A stretch of 64,000 nucleotides of DNA, taken from positions 543,826 through 607,825 of the forward strand of contig CAUYUJ010020560.1 of the NCBI GenBank assembly GCA_963575745.1. Reading direction: 5' to 3'. Positions 8,871-18,864 of this stretch are shown here, piece after piece (the first letter of the stretch is position 1; each line of letters starts with the position of its first letter). The stretch comes from Prorocentrum cordatum (taxonomy: Eukaryota; Sar; Dinophyceae; Prorocentrales; Prorocentraceae). The translations under genes were made by a program, and so were the position numbers. The notes under the pieces are model-generated. The model searched no databases. It worked only from the letters and a program-made list of their open reading frames with translations, and had not been told where the DNA came from.

Positions 8871-9072
8871 AAGTGAGTCCAGCGAAAAAGGGGTGGTGCA
8901 ATAAATTTGGTGCCGGGGCTGCGCAATACATTCTGTTTCGCATCTGTATTGCTGGATTTTCGCGTGCAATGCATTAGTTGCAATACAATGCGATACGACC
9001 CTCTGGCGCAAGACATCTTCAACACAACTATCCCAAATCTTTTGCACCACCACCCTTCACCCGGACCCACCT
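8871..9072. mobile_element. single-copy foldback element with ~38-bp imperfect arms
   Basis: Left arm GTGAGTCC....AAAGGGGTGGTGCAATAAATTTGG pairs with the right arm, read backwards GTGGGTCC....AAGGGTGGTGGTGCAAAAGATTTGG. A smaller internal hairpin (CAATACA...TGTATTG) lies between. It begins close to the E6 copy. No other copy seen in the window. Confidence 0.55.
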
Positions 9073-9194
9073 CTTGGGTCATGAGGACCAGATATGTCGG
9101 GGTAAGTCAAGACTGCAGCCGATCCCCACTGGATTCCAGGACTCGCTCACGGACGGCGAAGTCCTGCCCGTGTTCTCTGAGAGGACTTCCACGG

Positions 9195-9475
9195 AGCATC
9201 CGGCCTTGGCGACGGAGAGAGTGCCCAAGGACCCCCCCCCAAAACGCATCTCAAGTCGTCTTCGAGCCTCGATGGTGGGGGGCAGCGACGTTAGGGGGGG
9301 ACTGGAATCGGGGGGGGAGGGGGCGGGAACATCGACCTGGAACCGGCGACACACCGCCGAAAGCCCGGCGAGGTGCCCCCGATGGCGAGCCCTTCGGAGA
9401 AACCCTCCAGGGGCCATCGGGCCCACATCGGCGATGCCTGGGCGATGGGGGCTCGCTGCATCCCCCCTGAGCCGA
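9195..9475 (+). repeat. dispersed repeat R2, copy 1
   Basis: Shares GAGAGTGCCCAAGGAC, AACATCGACCTGGAA, and the GGCGATGCCTGGGCGAT to CCTGAGCC.ATCCCC end with copies at 18865, 32355 and 35865. There is no coding frame shared between the copies. Confidence 0.6.
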
Positions 9476-9579
9476 TCCCCTCCCGGGGGTCCTCGGGTCC
9501 TATAGCGCGGGGCCTCGAGCGGCCGCTCGGGACGGTCGGGGCCTCCCCGGAACGCCCTCGGCAGGGCGCAGCCGCTGGA

Positions 9580-9668
9580 AGGCGCCCCGGGACTGAAACG
9601 CCCAGGAACCGAAACGCCCCGGGACTGAAACGCCCCGGCCGCCGAGAAGCGACGGAAACGCCCAGGAA
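9580..9668. repeat. short tandem repeat, GAAACGCCC units
   Basis: Units of about 19-21 bp (CCCGGGACTGAAACG, CCCAGGAACCGAAACG), four to five copies. Confidence 0.65.
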
Positions 9669-9705
9669 CCTCGAACCCGACCTCGTCGAACCCTCCCGAC
9701 CCCGA

Positions 9706-9835
9706 CGCCGTGATTTCGCTTCACGACGTCGACCCCCGGAAGTCTGGACCTCCTCGCCGAGACCCCGTCTTCATCCCGAGTCGTCTGTGGACGGTCCAGG
9801 GGCCCAGCAAGGGACCCCAGAGGCCGAACCTAGCG
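9706..9835 (+). repeat. dispersed repeat R1, copy 1
   Basis: Word order GCCGTGATTTC..., CCCCCGGAAGTCTGGACC, CTTCATCCCGAGTCGTC, GACGGTCCAGGGGCC. Six copies or fragments of this family occur in both orientations (also near 10345, 12428, 13655, 27425 and 36640). Confidence 0.6.
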
Positions 9836-9879
9836 AAACAGAAACCCGTCGTGATTTGTTGTTCACAGCGCGAGGGGGT

Positions 9880-10081
9880 CTGAGTATGCCTACAGTAGCA
9901 GCTCGACCACAAGAAACCTTACACGAGAAACGCAACCCTGAGACCCAGGGCGTCCCTTGTTTTTTGCGTTGAGAGCGTCACGCTTTCCATCATCGAAACC
10001 CGATAACCCAAGCAGCCCAGGGCACCCTGGAGGGCAGCATGGTGATTCTTGGCATGGGTGTCCACTGCATCATGCTCCGAC
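9880..10081. mobile_element. inverted-repeat element E4, copy 2
   Basis: Same internal words as copy 1 (AACCCTGAGACCCAGGGCG, CCCAGGGCACCCTGGAGG). The outer arms GAGTATGCCTACAGTAGCAG and (read backwards) GAGCATGATGCAGTGGACAC pair imperfectly over about 37 bp. Confidence 0.6.
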
Positions 10082-10344
10082 GATGCTGGCGCCCAGAAAC
10101 TGCTTCCGTGTGATTGCTGCGCGTGCACCGGGCATTGCGAAACACCTCTGGCAGCTCCTGCTCGAGGCGCCCAGGGAGAGCAGATGTTGCGACGGCGCCG
10201 CCTTCGTCGCTCCGCCCGAGCTTCGTCGGGGACGGGCTGCGCGGGGTCGGCGCGCCCACCTGGGTCCGCCAGGGCCACGTCACGGGCCCTGGGGTCTGAG
10301 CATGCCGTATGCCTGCCCCCCCCTCTATCCCAGACCCCCGGCGT
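10082..10344. other. gene-free GC-rich stretch
   Basis: Frames are open on both strands but none reads like a domain; nothing recognised. Confidence 0.25.
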
Positions 10345-10470
10345 CGTGATTTTTAAAACAAGGTCGAACCCCAATGGTCTGGACCCCTCCCCCAGGACCG
10401 GTCTTTCGTCCTGAGTCGTCTTTTGACGATCCCGAGGCCCGGGAAGGCCCCCGGAGGCCGGGAATAACGG
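10345..10470 (+). repeat. dispersed repeat R1, copy 2
   Basis: GTCGTGATTTTTAAAAC, GGTCTGGACCCCTCCCC, CTTTCGTCCTGAGTCGTC and GACGATCCCGAGGCCCGG match the R1 word order. Confidence 0.6.
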
Positions 10471-10529
10471 CCGCGAGGAGGTCTGGGTCACTTGAGCCTC
10501 GAACGACGACCACCCTCTCAAGGCTCCCA

Positions 10530-10691
10530 ACAAGAGGAGGAGGAGGAGGAGGAGGAGGAGGAGGAGGAGGAGGAGGAGGAAGGAGAAGAAGGAGGAGCAG
10601 TAGCAGGAGGAATAATTTGATGGTGATGGTGATGGTGATGGTGATGCTGGTGCTAATGCTGGTGATGGTAATAATAATAATGATGATGATG

Positions 10692-10727
<36 letters not shown>

Positions 10728-11105
10728 CTACTGCTGCTGATGATGATGATACTGATGATGATGATTATGATGATGATGCTGCTGATGATGATGATGCTGA
10801 TGATGATGATGCTCATGATGATGCTGATGCTGCTGATGATGATGATGATGATGATGAGGATGATGATGATGATGCTGCTGGTGCTGGTGCTGGTGCTGCT
10901 GCTGATGCTACTGCTGATGATGCTGCTGCTGATGATAACGATGAGGAGGAGGAGGAGGAGGAGGAGGAGGAGGAGGAGGAGGAGGAGGAGGAGGAGGAGG
11001 AGGAGGAGGAGGAGGAGAGGAGAAGGAGAAGGAGGAGGAGGGAGGAGAGAGGAGGAGGAGGTTGGAGGAGGAGAAGGAGGAGGAGGCGGAGGAGGAGTTG
11101 GCGGA
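10530..11105. repeat. GGA, then GAT/CTG, then GGA trinucleotide block
   Basis: About 60 bp of GAGGAG, 330 bp of interrupted GATGAT with CTG/CTA variants, then about 160 bp of GGA. Frames stay open by composition only. Confidence 0.92.
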
Positions 11106-11522
11106 GGAGGTATGGGATCGCTGCACCTGGAGGAGGGCCCCCCCCGTCGAAGGCGCGGCGCCAGCGGCCGCGGCGGCCCGCGGCCGCAGCGGCGCGCGCG
11201 GCTGGCCGCCTCCTCGGACAGGGGCGGCTCGATGTGCTCCGGGGCCTCCGGCGGGGCCTCCTGCAGCGGCGCGGCGCGGGGGCGAGACGGACCCAGACCG
11301 CTGCGTTCGGCTTTCGGGTGCCCTCCCCGAGCTTCCTCCTCCCTCCTCCACCTCCTCCTCCTCCTCCTCCTCCTCCTCCTCCTCCTCATTCCTTTTCCTT
11401 CTAAGCAACTTTTCCCTGTCGCACCCCGAGGCCAGTTTTTTAGGTCGGGCCAGGCGTTTCGCCTGCGACTTCCTCACCACTTATAACTCTGAAACTTCAA
11501 ACTGGCAACAGTTTCACATATG
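11106..11522. other. gene-free GC-rich stretch with a short CCT run
   Basis: Extreme GC to about 11330, a CCTCCT run at about 11341-11389, then more balanced sequence. No gene recognised. Confidence 0.3.
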
Positions 11523-11915
11523 GAGGGAGGGTCACATTCAAAATGTGGCTCTCGCCTTAGCGCCGCGCACATTCGCTACAAACAATTGCAAGAATTTCAC
11601 TGATTGAGGGCGGGTCGCTTTCAACATGTGGCTCTCGCCTTATAGCCGCGCACATTCGCTTTTTAAAAGTTTGCAAGAAATTCACGGATTGAGGGCGGTT
11701 CCTTCTTTTCAAAATGTCGCTCTCGCCTTAGCGCCGCGCACATTCGATCTAAAAAACATGCAAGAAATTCACAGCTTGAGGGCGATTCCTTTTCAAAATG
11801 TCGCTCTCGCCTTAGCGCCGCGCACATTCGCTTTAAAACATTGCAAGAATTTCCCGGATTGAGGGCGGTTCACTTTCAAATGTGGCTCTCGCCTGAGCGC
11901 CGCGAACATTCGTTT
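11523..11915 (+). repeat. ~84-bp tandem repeat, 5 copies
   Basis: Units start GAGGGCGG.TC and contain AAATGTGGCTCTCGCCTTAG, CGCCGCGCACATTCGCT and GCAAGAATTTCACGGATT. Starts at about 11523, 11605, 11691, 11777 and 11860. No spacers between units, so not a CRISPR. Confidence 0.85.
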
Positions 11916-12214
11916 TGTTTTGTTGTTTAGTGTGCCAGCAAAACTTTTACGAATTCCCATGGTCAGCGTAGCATGAAAAGGTCTGTTGGAAGGATTCCAG
12001 GTTATGCGGGCGCAACAATTATGTTGATTCGCGGTGCGACTCTGGATCGTCAAGACGCAGCAGTCAGGTCGATACGCGGCGTTGAAATCCCGAGAGCAAT
12101 GTTTTGGCACGCTTCAGGATCTTCAAACGGTTGTCGTCCAACGAGGCAGTTCCCTCAATGGAAATGAACCGTTGTAGGGGCCCACGAAGAGGGAGCTTGG
12201 AGGGAGGAGGGACA

Positions 12215-12425
12215 TCTGTTCCTCCTCCTCCTCCTCCTCCTCCTCTTTCTCCTCCTTCTCCCCCCCCCCCCTCCCCCTCCCCCTCCCCTCCCTCCCCCCC
12301 TCCCTCCTCCTCCTCCTCCTCCTCCTCCTCCTCCTCCTCCTCCTCCTCCTCCCTCCTCCTCCCTCCTCCTCCTCCTCCTCCTCCTCCTCCTCCTCCTCCC
12401 CCTCTTTTTCCGCCTCCTCCTCCAG
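12215..12425. repeat. CCT polypyrimidine microsatellite
   Basis: Interrupted CCTCCT with C-runs; low-complexity P/S/L translation only. Confidence 0.92.
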
Positions 12426-12427
12426 AA

Positions 12428-12530
12428 AACGACTGAGGACGAAAGACCCGTCCCGGGGGAGGGGTCCCGAGCTTCAGGGGGGGCGACGCTGCGAAAAGAT
12501 CACGACGCCGGGGGTCTGGAGGCGGAGGCG
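12428..12530 (-). repeat. dispersed repeat R1, minus-oriented copy
   Basis: Reading backwards gives the R1 order (CGTCGTGATCTTTTCGCAGC, then CGTCCTCAGTCG). It abuts the end of the CCT tract. Confidence 0.55.
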
Positions 12531-12669
12531 AAGCCGCTCTCTCGGTGGACCCCCCTCGCGCTGTGGAGCGATCGCGGCGGCAAGCTTTTCGCCCCGTTGC
12601 GGCCTCTTGGGGGGGGGGGCCTTGCCGGGCCTCGGGACCAGATGCTGCTGTTCCCATCGTGCTTGGAGA

Positions 12670-12860
12670 CGGCATCCCAGAAATTCGCGGGCCCAGCGGG
12701 CCAGAAGGCGTGCTAAGATCTCCGGCAACTGGTCAACAATATTTCTAGTTCGCGCGCGCGGGGCGGCCCCTGGGGGTCCCTGGGCGAAACATACCCCGGG
12801 CAAGTCCCGGGAGGTCCCTGGGAGGGACCTGGCAGGGTCGGGCCAGAGATGCCCGACCGG
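12670..12860 (+). repeat. dispersed repeat R4, copy 1
   Basis: GAAGGCGTGCTAAGATCTCC, GCAACTGGTCAACAATATTT and AGTTCGCGCGCGCGGGG are matched at 22005-22150 (GAGGCGTGCTAAAACCTC, TAATTCGCGCGCGCGGGG). Confidence 0.6.
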
Positions 12861-12924
12861 GCAAATGTTCCACACCCCTCACGAGGATCGTAGCCTCCAA
12901 GGGGGGAGCCGCAATCGACTACCC

Positions 12925-13070
12925 CCCCTCCCGCCCCAAGAGGCCCCCAAGAGCCCCCCAAGAGGCCATGGGGGCCCCCAAGACGCCGCCAAGGATCCCC
13001 AAGAGACTCCCAAGAGGTCTCCAAGAGGCCCCCAAGAGGCCCTAAAGAGGGCTCCAGGGCCGGCGGAATG
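12925..13070 (-). repeat. A1 minisatellite, minus-oriented block
   Basis: CCAAGAGGCCCCCAAGAG-type words, the reverse complement of the A1 unit. Confidence 0.7.
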
Positions 13071-13242
13071 AGCGAAGCGATCAAATAATTTCGAGCAACC
13101 AGAAAAGTCTCGAAACAGTGTCGAACGAGTATCGCCTCGCAGGGCCCGGCACGCGAGAATCCTCCAGTTTCGAGACTTCACTGGTGCTCGAAATTCTTTC
13201 TGGCGTTCAAAGCTAAAGTAGGCTGGAACATCACGAGACCCG

Positions 13243-13422
13243 GGGTACAGCCCCCTCGTATCACACGGACGCGCGATAAGGTTGCCAGGGCCTGGGAAGG
13301 CCGTTTCGGAGCTTTCCGAGCGGGGCGCGGCCAAAGACAGTGGCCAAGGATGGACCGAGGAGGCAAGCATGCAAAGGGCTCCCTTGGCATTGCCCATCCT
13401 TGCTATGCGGGTTGACTGTAGG
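13243..13422. mobile_element. terminal-inverted-repeat element E9, copy 1
   Basis: Right end read backwards is CCTACAGTCAACCCGCATAG. The left end is GGTACAGCCCCCTCGTATC. The inside shares GGGCGCGGCC and CCAAGGATGGACCGAGGAGG with the copy at 27513, whose left end is the nearly intact GGTACAGTCAACCCGTATAG. Confidence 0.6.
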
Positions 13423-13479
13423 ATTAAGTCGGGCCTGTTTGGCTATTTTTGGGGCATTTTTTTTCGTCGAAGATCCACC

Positions 13480-13650
13480 TGCAGGGGGCGGGCCTTCACA
13501 GAAGGCTCGGAAGTCCCCTGGACTTCTGAGAAGTTTTCTGAGCCTTCCCCGAAGACAAAGAGAGAACCTCTCAGCAAGGCGCGAGGGAGGGCGTCTGAGA
13601 AGTCCCGCCGCCTTCTGAGGAGGCCCTCTCCTTCTGACGTCCCCCCTTGC
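13480..13650 (+). repeat. dispersed repeat R7, copy 1
   Basis: CAGAAGGCTCGGAAGTCCCC, CCTTCCCCGAAGAC, CGCCGCCTTCTGAGGAGGCC and CTTCTGACGTCCCCCC. Similar words in the same order occur at 21460-21665. Rich in AGAAG/CTTCT inverted words, as in E7. Confidence 0.5.
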
Positions 13651-13654
13651 TGAC

Positions 13655-13740
13655 CGCCGAAAAAGACTCAGGATGAACAACTGGTCCTTGGGAAGGGGTC
13701 CAGACCTCTGGGGGTCGACGCTGCGAAAATATCACGACGT
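13655..13740 (-). repeat. dispersed repeat R1, minus-oriented copy
   Basis: GACTCAGGATGAAC, GGGGTCCAGACCTCTGGGGG and AAAATATCACGACGTCGG are the reverse of the R1 order. A CT-rich microsatellite follows (13748-13790). Confidence 0.6.
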
Positions 13741-13790
13741 CGGAGGTATGGCTCTCTCTCCCTCTCTCTCTCTCTCTTTCTCTCTGTCCT

Positions 13791-14308
13791 TCTCCTTCTT
13801 GGCGTTGATCTGGCTTACAGCTCGGGGCTCGCGGCGATCAGCGTCCTCCTCCTCATCCTCCAACTCCTCCATCCTGGGTCGTCGGAGTCTCCCCACTAAG
13901 CGTTACCACTGCCCGAGGAGAAACGTAAGAAGGACACAACGAACCGTAGCTCGATTCCGAATTCAGATTGGTGTCTGCCCTCGTACTCGCAATGATCAGT
14001 AAAACTGGCAGTGTCTTATGCAAAAGCAGCCTGGGCGACATACAATCATGCCCGCCTTCTTTGGTAATTCGTGCACCCCTCCTGGCAACCGACTCTACTA
14101 CAAGCACCACGCTCAAGGCCATGCCGCCATGTCCTCAGGCTCAGCGGGTTCAGTCTCAGGGCCAGCGGTCTCGTCCTTACGCATATCAATGCATAACAAC
14201 CATGGCTAGCACAGAAGGGGGACGGACAACGTGCAGCTCACCACTCGTGCTGCAAAGCGCCCTCCGGCACTGCTTACCATCGCGCTCGCATGCCTAAGGC
14301 TCGCTTCA
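13791..14308. other. gene-free stretch of moderate GC
   Basis: Less biased composition than its surroundings and open frames on both strands (13968-14297 plus, 13853-14122 minus), but no recognisable protein. It could hold an exon; I cannot support one. Confidence 0.25.
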
Positions 14309-14520
14309 ATCAAGCCTCGCAAACTGATAACTGGAATCCAATACTCATGCGTAGATCCATACCATGCCTGCATAGCTTGATCTTCAATAGACCCTGCTTA
14401 GCCTCCCTCGATCGATCAAGCCTCGCAAACTGATAACTGGAATTCAATACTCATGCGTAGATCCATACCATGCTTGCATAGCTTGATCGTCAATCGACCC
14501 TGCTCAGCCTCCCTCGATCC
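14309..14520 (+). repeat. 106-bp tandem duplication
   Basis: ATCAAGCCTCGCAAACTGAT starts at 14309 and again at 14415. The two copies are about 95 percent identical (for example GGAATCC/GGAATTC). Confidence 0.9.
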
Positions 14521-14752
14521 CTCCTTTCACGCAGCCTGGTCAGGCACGACCCCAACAGATCCACCCTCACGCCACGTGCCCTGCAAGAGTCGGCATGTCC
14601 GCCCCGCGATCAAAAACGCTGCCCCACATGATATGCCCGCATACTGCATGCTATGTGTTCGATATGCATCCCCCTTGGCCAAAACACTTGAAACCGGCGG
14701 TGGACAACCCTCCCTTTTGGTAAGCCTCGCTTTAGTGAAAACGGCCCGGTAC

Positions 14753-14830
14753 CGAAACCGACGGACCTGGACCCGCCAAAATGACGGCCGCGACGCCCTC
14801 CCGCGAACCGAAAACGGTCAATTCGCGAAT
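14753..14830 (-). repeat. dispersed repeat R6, copy 1
   Basis: Reading backwards, TTTTCGGTTCGCGGGAGGGC and CGTCATTTTGGCGGGTCC match 50040-50125 (GTTTCGGTTCTCGAGAGGGC, GGTCATTTTCCGGGCCC). Confidence 0.55.
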
Positions 14831-14849
14831 CGACTTTAAAGTAGGGCTA

Positions 14850-14980
14850 GGATCGGGATAAATCGCTCCAGAGCGTTCCGGAGCGCTCTCAGAGCGTTCC
14901 GGAACGCTCTGGAGCGGCCGCGGCGCCCAATACATCCTCCAAACCCGCCGATTCTCAGAGGTTTCGAGTTATCCCGATCC
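14850..14980. mobile_element. nested palindromic element with 12-bp perfect ends
   Basis: GGATCGGGATAA (14850-14861) pairs perfectly with TTATCCCGATCC (14969-14980). Inside is a near-perfect hairpin: CGCTCCAGAGCGTTCCGG (from 14864) against CCGGAACGCTCTGGAGCG (to 14916). The arms are built from the word AGAGCGTTCCGGAGCGCTCT. No coding capacity. Confidence 0.65.
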
Positions 14981-15325
14981 GATTTTGTCCCGATCTTCGC
15001 GTCGTTTTAGACTTGTCAGGGTGGGAGGTCGATCCACCTCCAAAATACACGCGCGCTGTCGCGCAGCGGAGGCATGGCTGCGCATCGCAGACGTGCGCGC
15101 ACGACTCTGCGACTCCATCCTGCAGAGGCCCTGGTGCAGCAAGGTGCCCATCTGATAACAGGCGTCCTCTGGCCGGAGCTCCACGTGCACGATGGCGCTC
15201 CAGGAGGCCCAAGACCGTGGCTCCGATGTAACGCTGAGTGCAAGGGCTTGAACATTGACGGTCTGGGAGTGAAACTAAAGTGATCCCCTATGGGCCCCCT
15301 CTGGCCTGCGAGCCGCAACCCCTGA

Positions 15326-15338
15326 CCCTAAACCCTAA
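15326..15338. repeat. interstitial telomere-like word
   Basis: CCCTAAACCCTAA, i.e. the plant-type repeat TTTAGGG known at dinoflagellate telomeres. Upstream GAACCCCTGA-like variants extend it slightly. The identical 13-mer recurs at 18548-18560 in the same orientation. Confidence 0.7.
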
Positions 15339-15399
15339 TTCTCTAATCCTATAATTACTAAAACCCCGAATCCTCTGAAACCGGCCGCTATGCAAACCG

Positions 15400-15760
15400 C
15401 CTTCATCTATTGCAAGAAATATTATTTCGTGAGCACGCGTGCAGGATACCCTATGTTTTTCCATACATAGTGCCCAGTCCCCGTTGCGACCCGGCTCCAT
15501 CTATTGCAAAAAAAGTACTTCGTGAACATGCGTGCAGGAAACCCTATGTTTTTCCATACAAAGTGCCCGGTCCACGTTGCGAGCCCTTATGTAAACCGGC
15601 TCCATCTACTGCAAAAAAAACATTTCCTGAGCCAGAGCATGTTCCATCCTGAGCATGCGTGCAAAATCTTTTGTATTTTACAATATAGAATGCGACCCCC
15701 TTTATGTACATCGCCTCCATCTCCTGGAACACCTCGCGCTTCCTGCGCATGCGCGCAGCA
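15400..15760 (+). repeat. ~100-bp tandem repeat, ~4 diverging copies
   Basis: Units start near CATCTATTGCAA (about 15406, 15498, 15603 and 15718) and contain CGTGCAGGAAACCCTATG and TTTTCCATACA. The third and fourth copies diverge strongly. Confidence 0.75.
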
Positions 15761-15894
15761 TCTTTAGCCCGTTAGAGCACTCGCGTGCCAACTTGATCGC
15801 ACATCCGTCGTCGCCGTCGTCGTCGTCGTCGACGTTGCACCTGCAGCGTCCTTGGGTACTTCCCCTGAATATTTGTTTTTATCGGATGGTCTTG

Positions 15895-16560
15895 GGTTCA
15901 TTTCATTTGTGTTATTGACTTCAGGATTTGGCCATATTGCGTCTATCTTGCATTGTTCGCTATGCATCAGCTCAGGAGTTGGTCTTCAGTCTATCATAGT
16001 ATTTGTTCATTTCATTTGTGCTATTGATTTTGAGTACTTGGTCGCGATGCGCCTATGCAGCTGCATCCTTCGCTCGTGTTTCGCTTGCCTCGTGCCATGA
16101 CCTGTGGCCGACTCTGCGTATCATTTGTCAGTCTGATTATGCGTGTGATTTGTTTCTCTCGGATGCTCTCTGATTCTTATTTGTGGTGTTGACTTTAACA
16201 TTTGGCTACACTGCGTCTATCTTGCATTGTTCACTATGCATCAGCTCAAGGTTGTAATGGTCTTCAGTCTACCATAGTATTTGTTCATATTTCATTTGTG
16301 CTATTGACTTTGAGTATGTGGTCGCGATGCGCCTATGCAGCTGCACCGTTCGCTATGCATCGTGTTTCGCTTGCCTCGTGCTATGGTGTGTCCGATTATG
16401 CGTAATTTTGTCAGTCTGATTGTGCGTGGGATTTTTTCTATCGGATGCTCTCCGATTCTCATTTGTGTTGTTGACTGTAATATTTGGCCACACTGCGTCT
16501 ATCTTGCATGTGTGGATCTTTGCCTCGGGCCTATTCCGTCATCGTCCTTATAGCAGCACA
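15895..16560 (+). repeat. ~280-bp tandem repeat, 2.4 copies
   Basis: GCGTCTATCTTGCATTGTTC and GCTATGCATCAGCTCA, then GTCGCGATGCGCCTATGCAG and TCGGATGCTCTCTGATTCT. Units start near 15898, 16171 and 16454; the last copy is partial. Confidence 0.8.
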
Positions 16561-16619
16561 GCATTGTAATCGAAAAAGTGGGGATGCGTTATCTCTATGT
16601 GCCTTTCTTTGTATTGCAC

Positions 16620-17530
16620 TGTGTACGGTCTATCCCGCCACCGTGCTATATTAGGCCATCAGGGTCCCCAAAAAGTGGGTTCGTTATCTCTATGTGCGTT
16701 GTGTCTTACTTCCCTCAGGTTTATCCCGCCGTCGTGTCTATGGCATCACAAGATGGGCCCTGAAAAAGGTCCGGGGTCCGTTATATCGATCTGTTTGCTT
16801 TGTGGCTGACTGTCTACTCTCTATCCCGCCGCCGTGCTATAGGCAAAAAAAGTGGGGACCCGCTATCATTGTGTGCATGTTTTGCACCTCGCTTGCTTAC
16901 GTCCTGTCCCGCCACTGTGCTATAGCAGTACCGCATGGGTCCCCAAAATGTTGTCACCCCTTGTATGTTCGCGTGTTTATTTGCATCTCTGATGGTTAAT
17001 TTGCATCTTACGTGCCCCGGGCCGATTCCGCCACCACACCTATAGCATCACAACATGGCTCTTTAAAAAGGCAGTCCGTTATCTTTATATGTATCTTTGT
17101 ATATCACTGTCTACGGTCTATCCCGCCACCGTGCTCTAGCAGGACAGCATGGGTCTTCAACAATTGGGGAGCCGTTCAATCTTTTACTTGTCAAGGTTAT
17201 CCCGCTACCGTGCGCACAAAGTGGGCAGCCGTTATCTCAATGTGATCCTGTCTCTCTATGGGGTTTCTTTATATCTTACTAGCCTGCGGCGTCTCCCGCC
17301 ACCCTGCCTACAGCAGCACCGCATGGGGCCCCCAAAAGTGGGGACCCTTATTTCTATATGCGTTTCCTGTACCTCACTTGCCCACGATCTATCCCGCTAC
17401 CGTGCCTATATCAGCACAGCATGGGTCCCGCCGCCGTGCTATAGCAGCACATCGTGAGTCTTCCAAGAGTGGGCGCTATCTGTCTGTGCGTTTCTTTGTA
17501 CTTTACTTGCCTGAGGCCTATATCGTTGGC
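16620..17530 (+). repeat. ~97-bp tandem repeat, ~10 copies
   Basis: Core words CTATCCCGCCACCGTGCTAT, AGCAGCACAGCATGGGTC, CAAAAAGTGGGGACCCG and TTATCTCTATGTGCGTTT. Cores at about 16633, 16728, 16826, 16908, 17028, 17124, 17202, 17295, 17393 and 17427. Interrupted by a non-repeat insert and resumed at 18111. Confidence 0.85.
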
Positions 17531-17718
17531 CTTCTGTCAGTGGCAGTGGTCGTATCTATCATGTTCGTTCTGCCATTTTTGGTTCAGCAGGAGCTATCGC
17601 TTGCAGTCAACTTCCTACTCGTTCCTCCAAGTCTATTGGAAAATCCACTATGGCGGGGCATCATACGATCACCCTCTTTTTGCCCGCCCCCGCCGCGGCC
17701 TGGGTGGCATATTTCTGA

Positions 17719-18110
17719 TCTCTGCTCACGAAAGTCGCTGACCGGTACGATCCGATCGACGTGCCAAATGGGGCCTGGCACGGCTGGCGTACTATCATGT
17801 ACGTGAGCACTCACCATCACGACATGATGGACGTGTACCAATGTTACGGCACGCCCCACGACTTTTTAACGAGCTATCGTCACGCTCGTGGCTATCATCG
17901 TCTGGGTTACATGTCCATATATTCCATGCTCCACTTCCACTATGCGATATTCCGGAAGGGGCAGTACACCGAGGTGTTGGCCTATAGCGAGGACATGCAC
18001 GACGATCGTGTATCCGATCTAGATGTGCGTGTTCCTGCCATTGCCGCTGATGTTTACGCTATCGTCCCCAGCGACTGCTGTATCGAGCGCGTTTGGGAGA
18101 ACACCTTCAA
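17719..18110 (+). CDS. unrecognised open frame in an island inside a tandem array
   Basis: The frame is open from just after a TGA at 17716-17718 until it runs into the resumed array. It starts SLLTKVADRYDPIDVPNGAW and includes a His-rich segment (STHHHDMMDVYQCYGT) and a run of aromatic residues (HRLGYMSIYSMLHFHYAIF). Composition is protein-like and clearly unlike the array on either side. No ATG opens the frame; the first in-frame GTG is at 17761. I recognise no family. It may be an exon, a captured gene fragment or chance. The island (about 17531-18110) replaces part of one array unit. Confidence 0.3.
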
Positions 18111-18390
18111 GTGGGGACCTGTATGTGCGCGTTGTCTTTTACTTCTACTTGCCCTCGGCCTATCCCGCCACTGTACTATAGCATGGCATAGCACAGCACG
18201 GGTTTCAAAAAGTGGGGACTTGTATGTGCGCGTTGTCTTTTACCTCTACTTGCTCTATGCCTGTCCTGTCACTGTGCTATGGCATGGCATAGCACAGCAT
18301 GGGTACCCAATATGTGGGGACCCCTGTGTGCGCGTTGCCTTTTTTTCTATTTGGCCTGTGCCTGTCCCACCACTGTGCTATTGCGCGGTC
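18111..18390 (+). repeat. ~97-bp tandem repeat, last 3 copies
   Basis: CTATCCCGCCACTGTACTAT at about 18164, then cores near 18265 and 18366, each followed by GTGGGGACC..TGTGTGCGCGTTG. The array ends in a short GTC trinucleotide run (18388-18415). Confidence 0.85.
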
Positions 18391-18547
18391 GTCGTCGTCG
18401 TCGCCGTCGTCGTCGCTTGCACCGATGTTGTTAGAAGGAGAGGAGAGATGATCTTTATGGTGGGGTGGCTTGCGGGTGGGAGTGACGGCCACCGCAGGTG
18501 GGTTCGCGGTCAAGGTGTAATCGTGGCCAAGCCTGTTAAACCCCAAC

Positions 18548-18560
18548 CCCTAAACCCTAA
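18548..18560. repeat. interstitial telomere-like word
   Basis: CCCTAAACCCTAA, identical to 15326-15338. It closes the tandem-repeat block. Confidence 0.7.
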
Positions 18561-18864
18561 CTAATGAGGCGACGTCTGTCTGCTGCTCCACTGTTGCAGC
18601 TCAGACGTGTCTGCAGACCAAGGGAGCCCAACCCTGGCGGGAGGAGCACGTCCACACAGAACATCCGCCCAACGCCCGCGCCGGGGCGTGTGGACACCTT
18701 CCCGGGAGCAGCCTTCTCGCCTCGCGCCGAATCCGGACGCTGAAGAGTGCCACGGAAACCGCCCTCTGTGACTCTTACACGAAGCGAGGACGTCGGAGTC
18801 CGGGGGTCGGGGATCAACCCCCGGACCCATCTCCGGGCGCGTTGCGAGCAGGGCTTCCAAGGGG

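Noticed and set aside
11523-11915. regular ~84-bp repeats considered as a CRISPR array
   Set aside because: Whole units repeat without variable spacers, the host is eukaryotic and no cas-like gene is nearby.
17568-17592. possible degenerate spliced leader (CCATTTTTGGTTCAG)
   Set aside because: Needs an insertion, a substitution and a deletion relative to DinoSL; kept only as a hint in the island finding.
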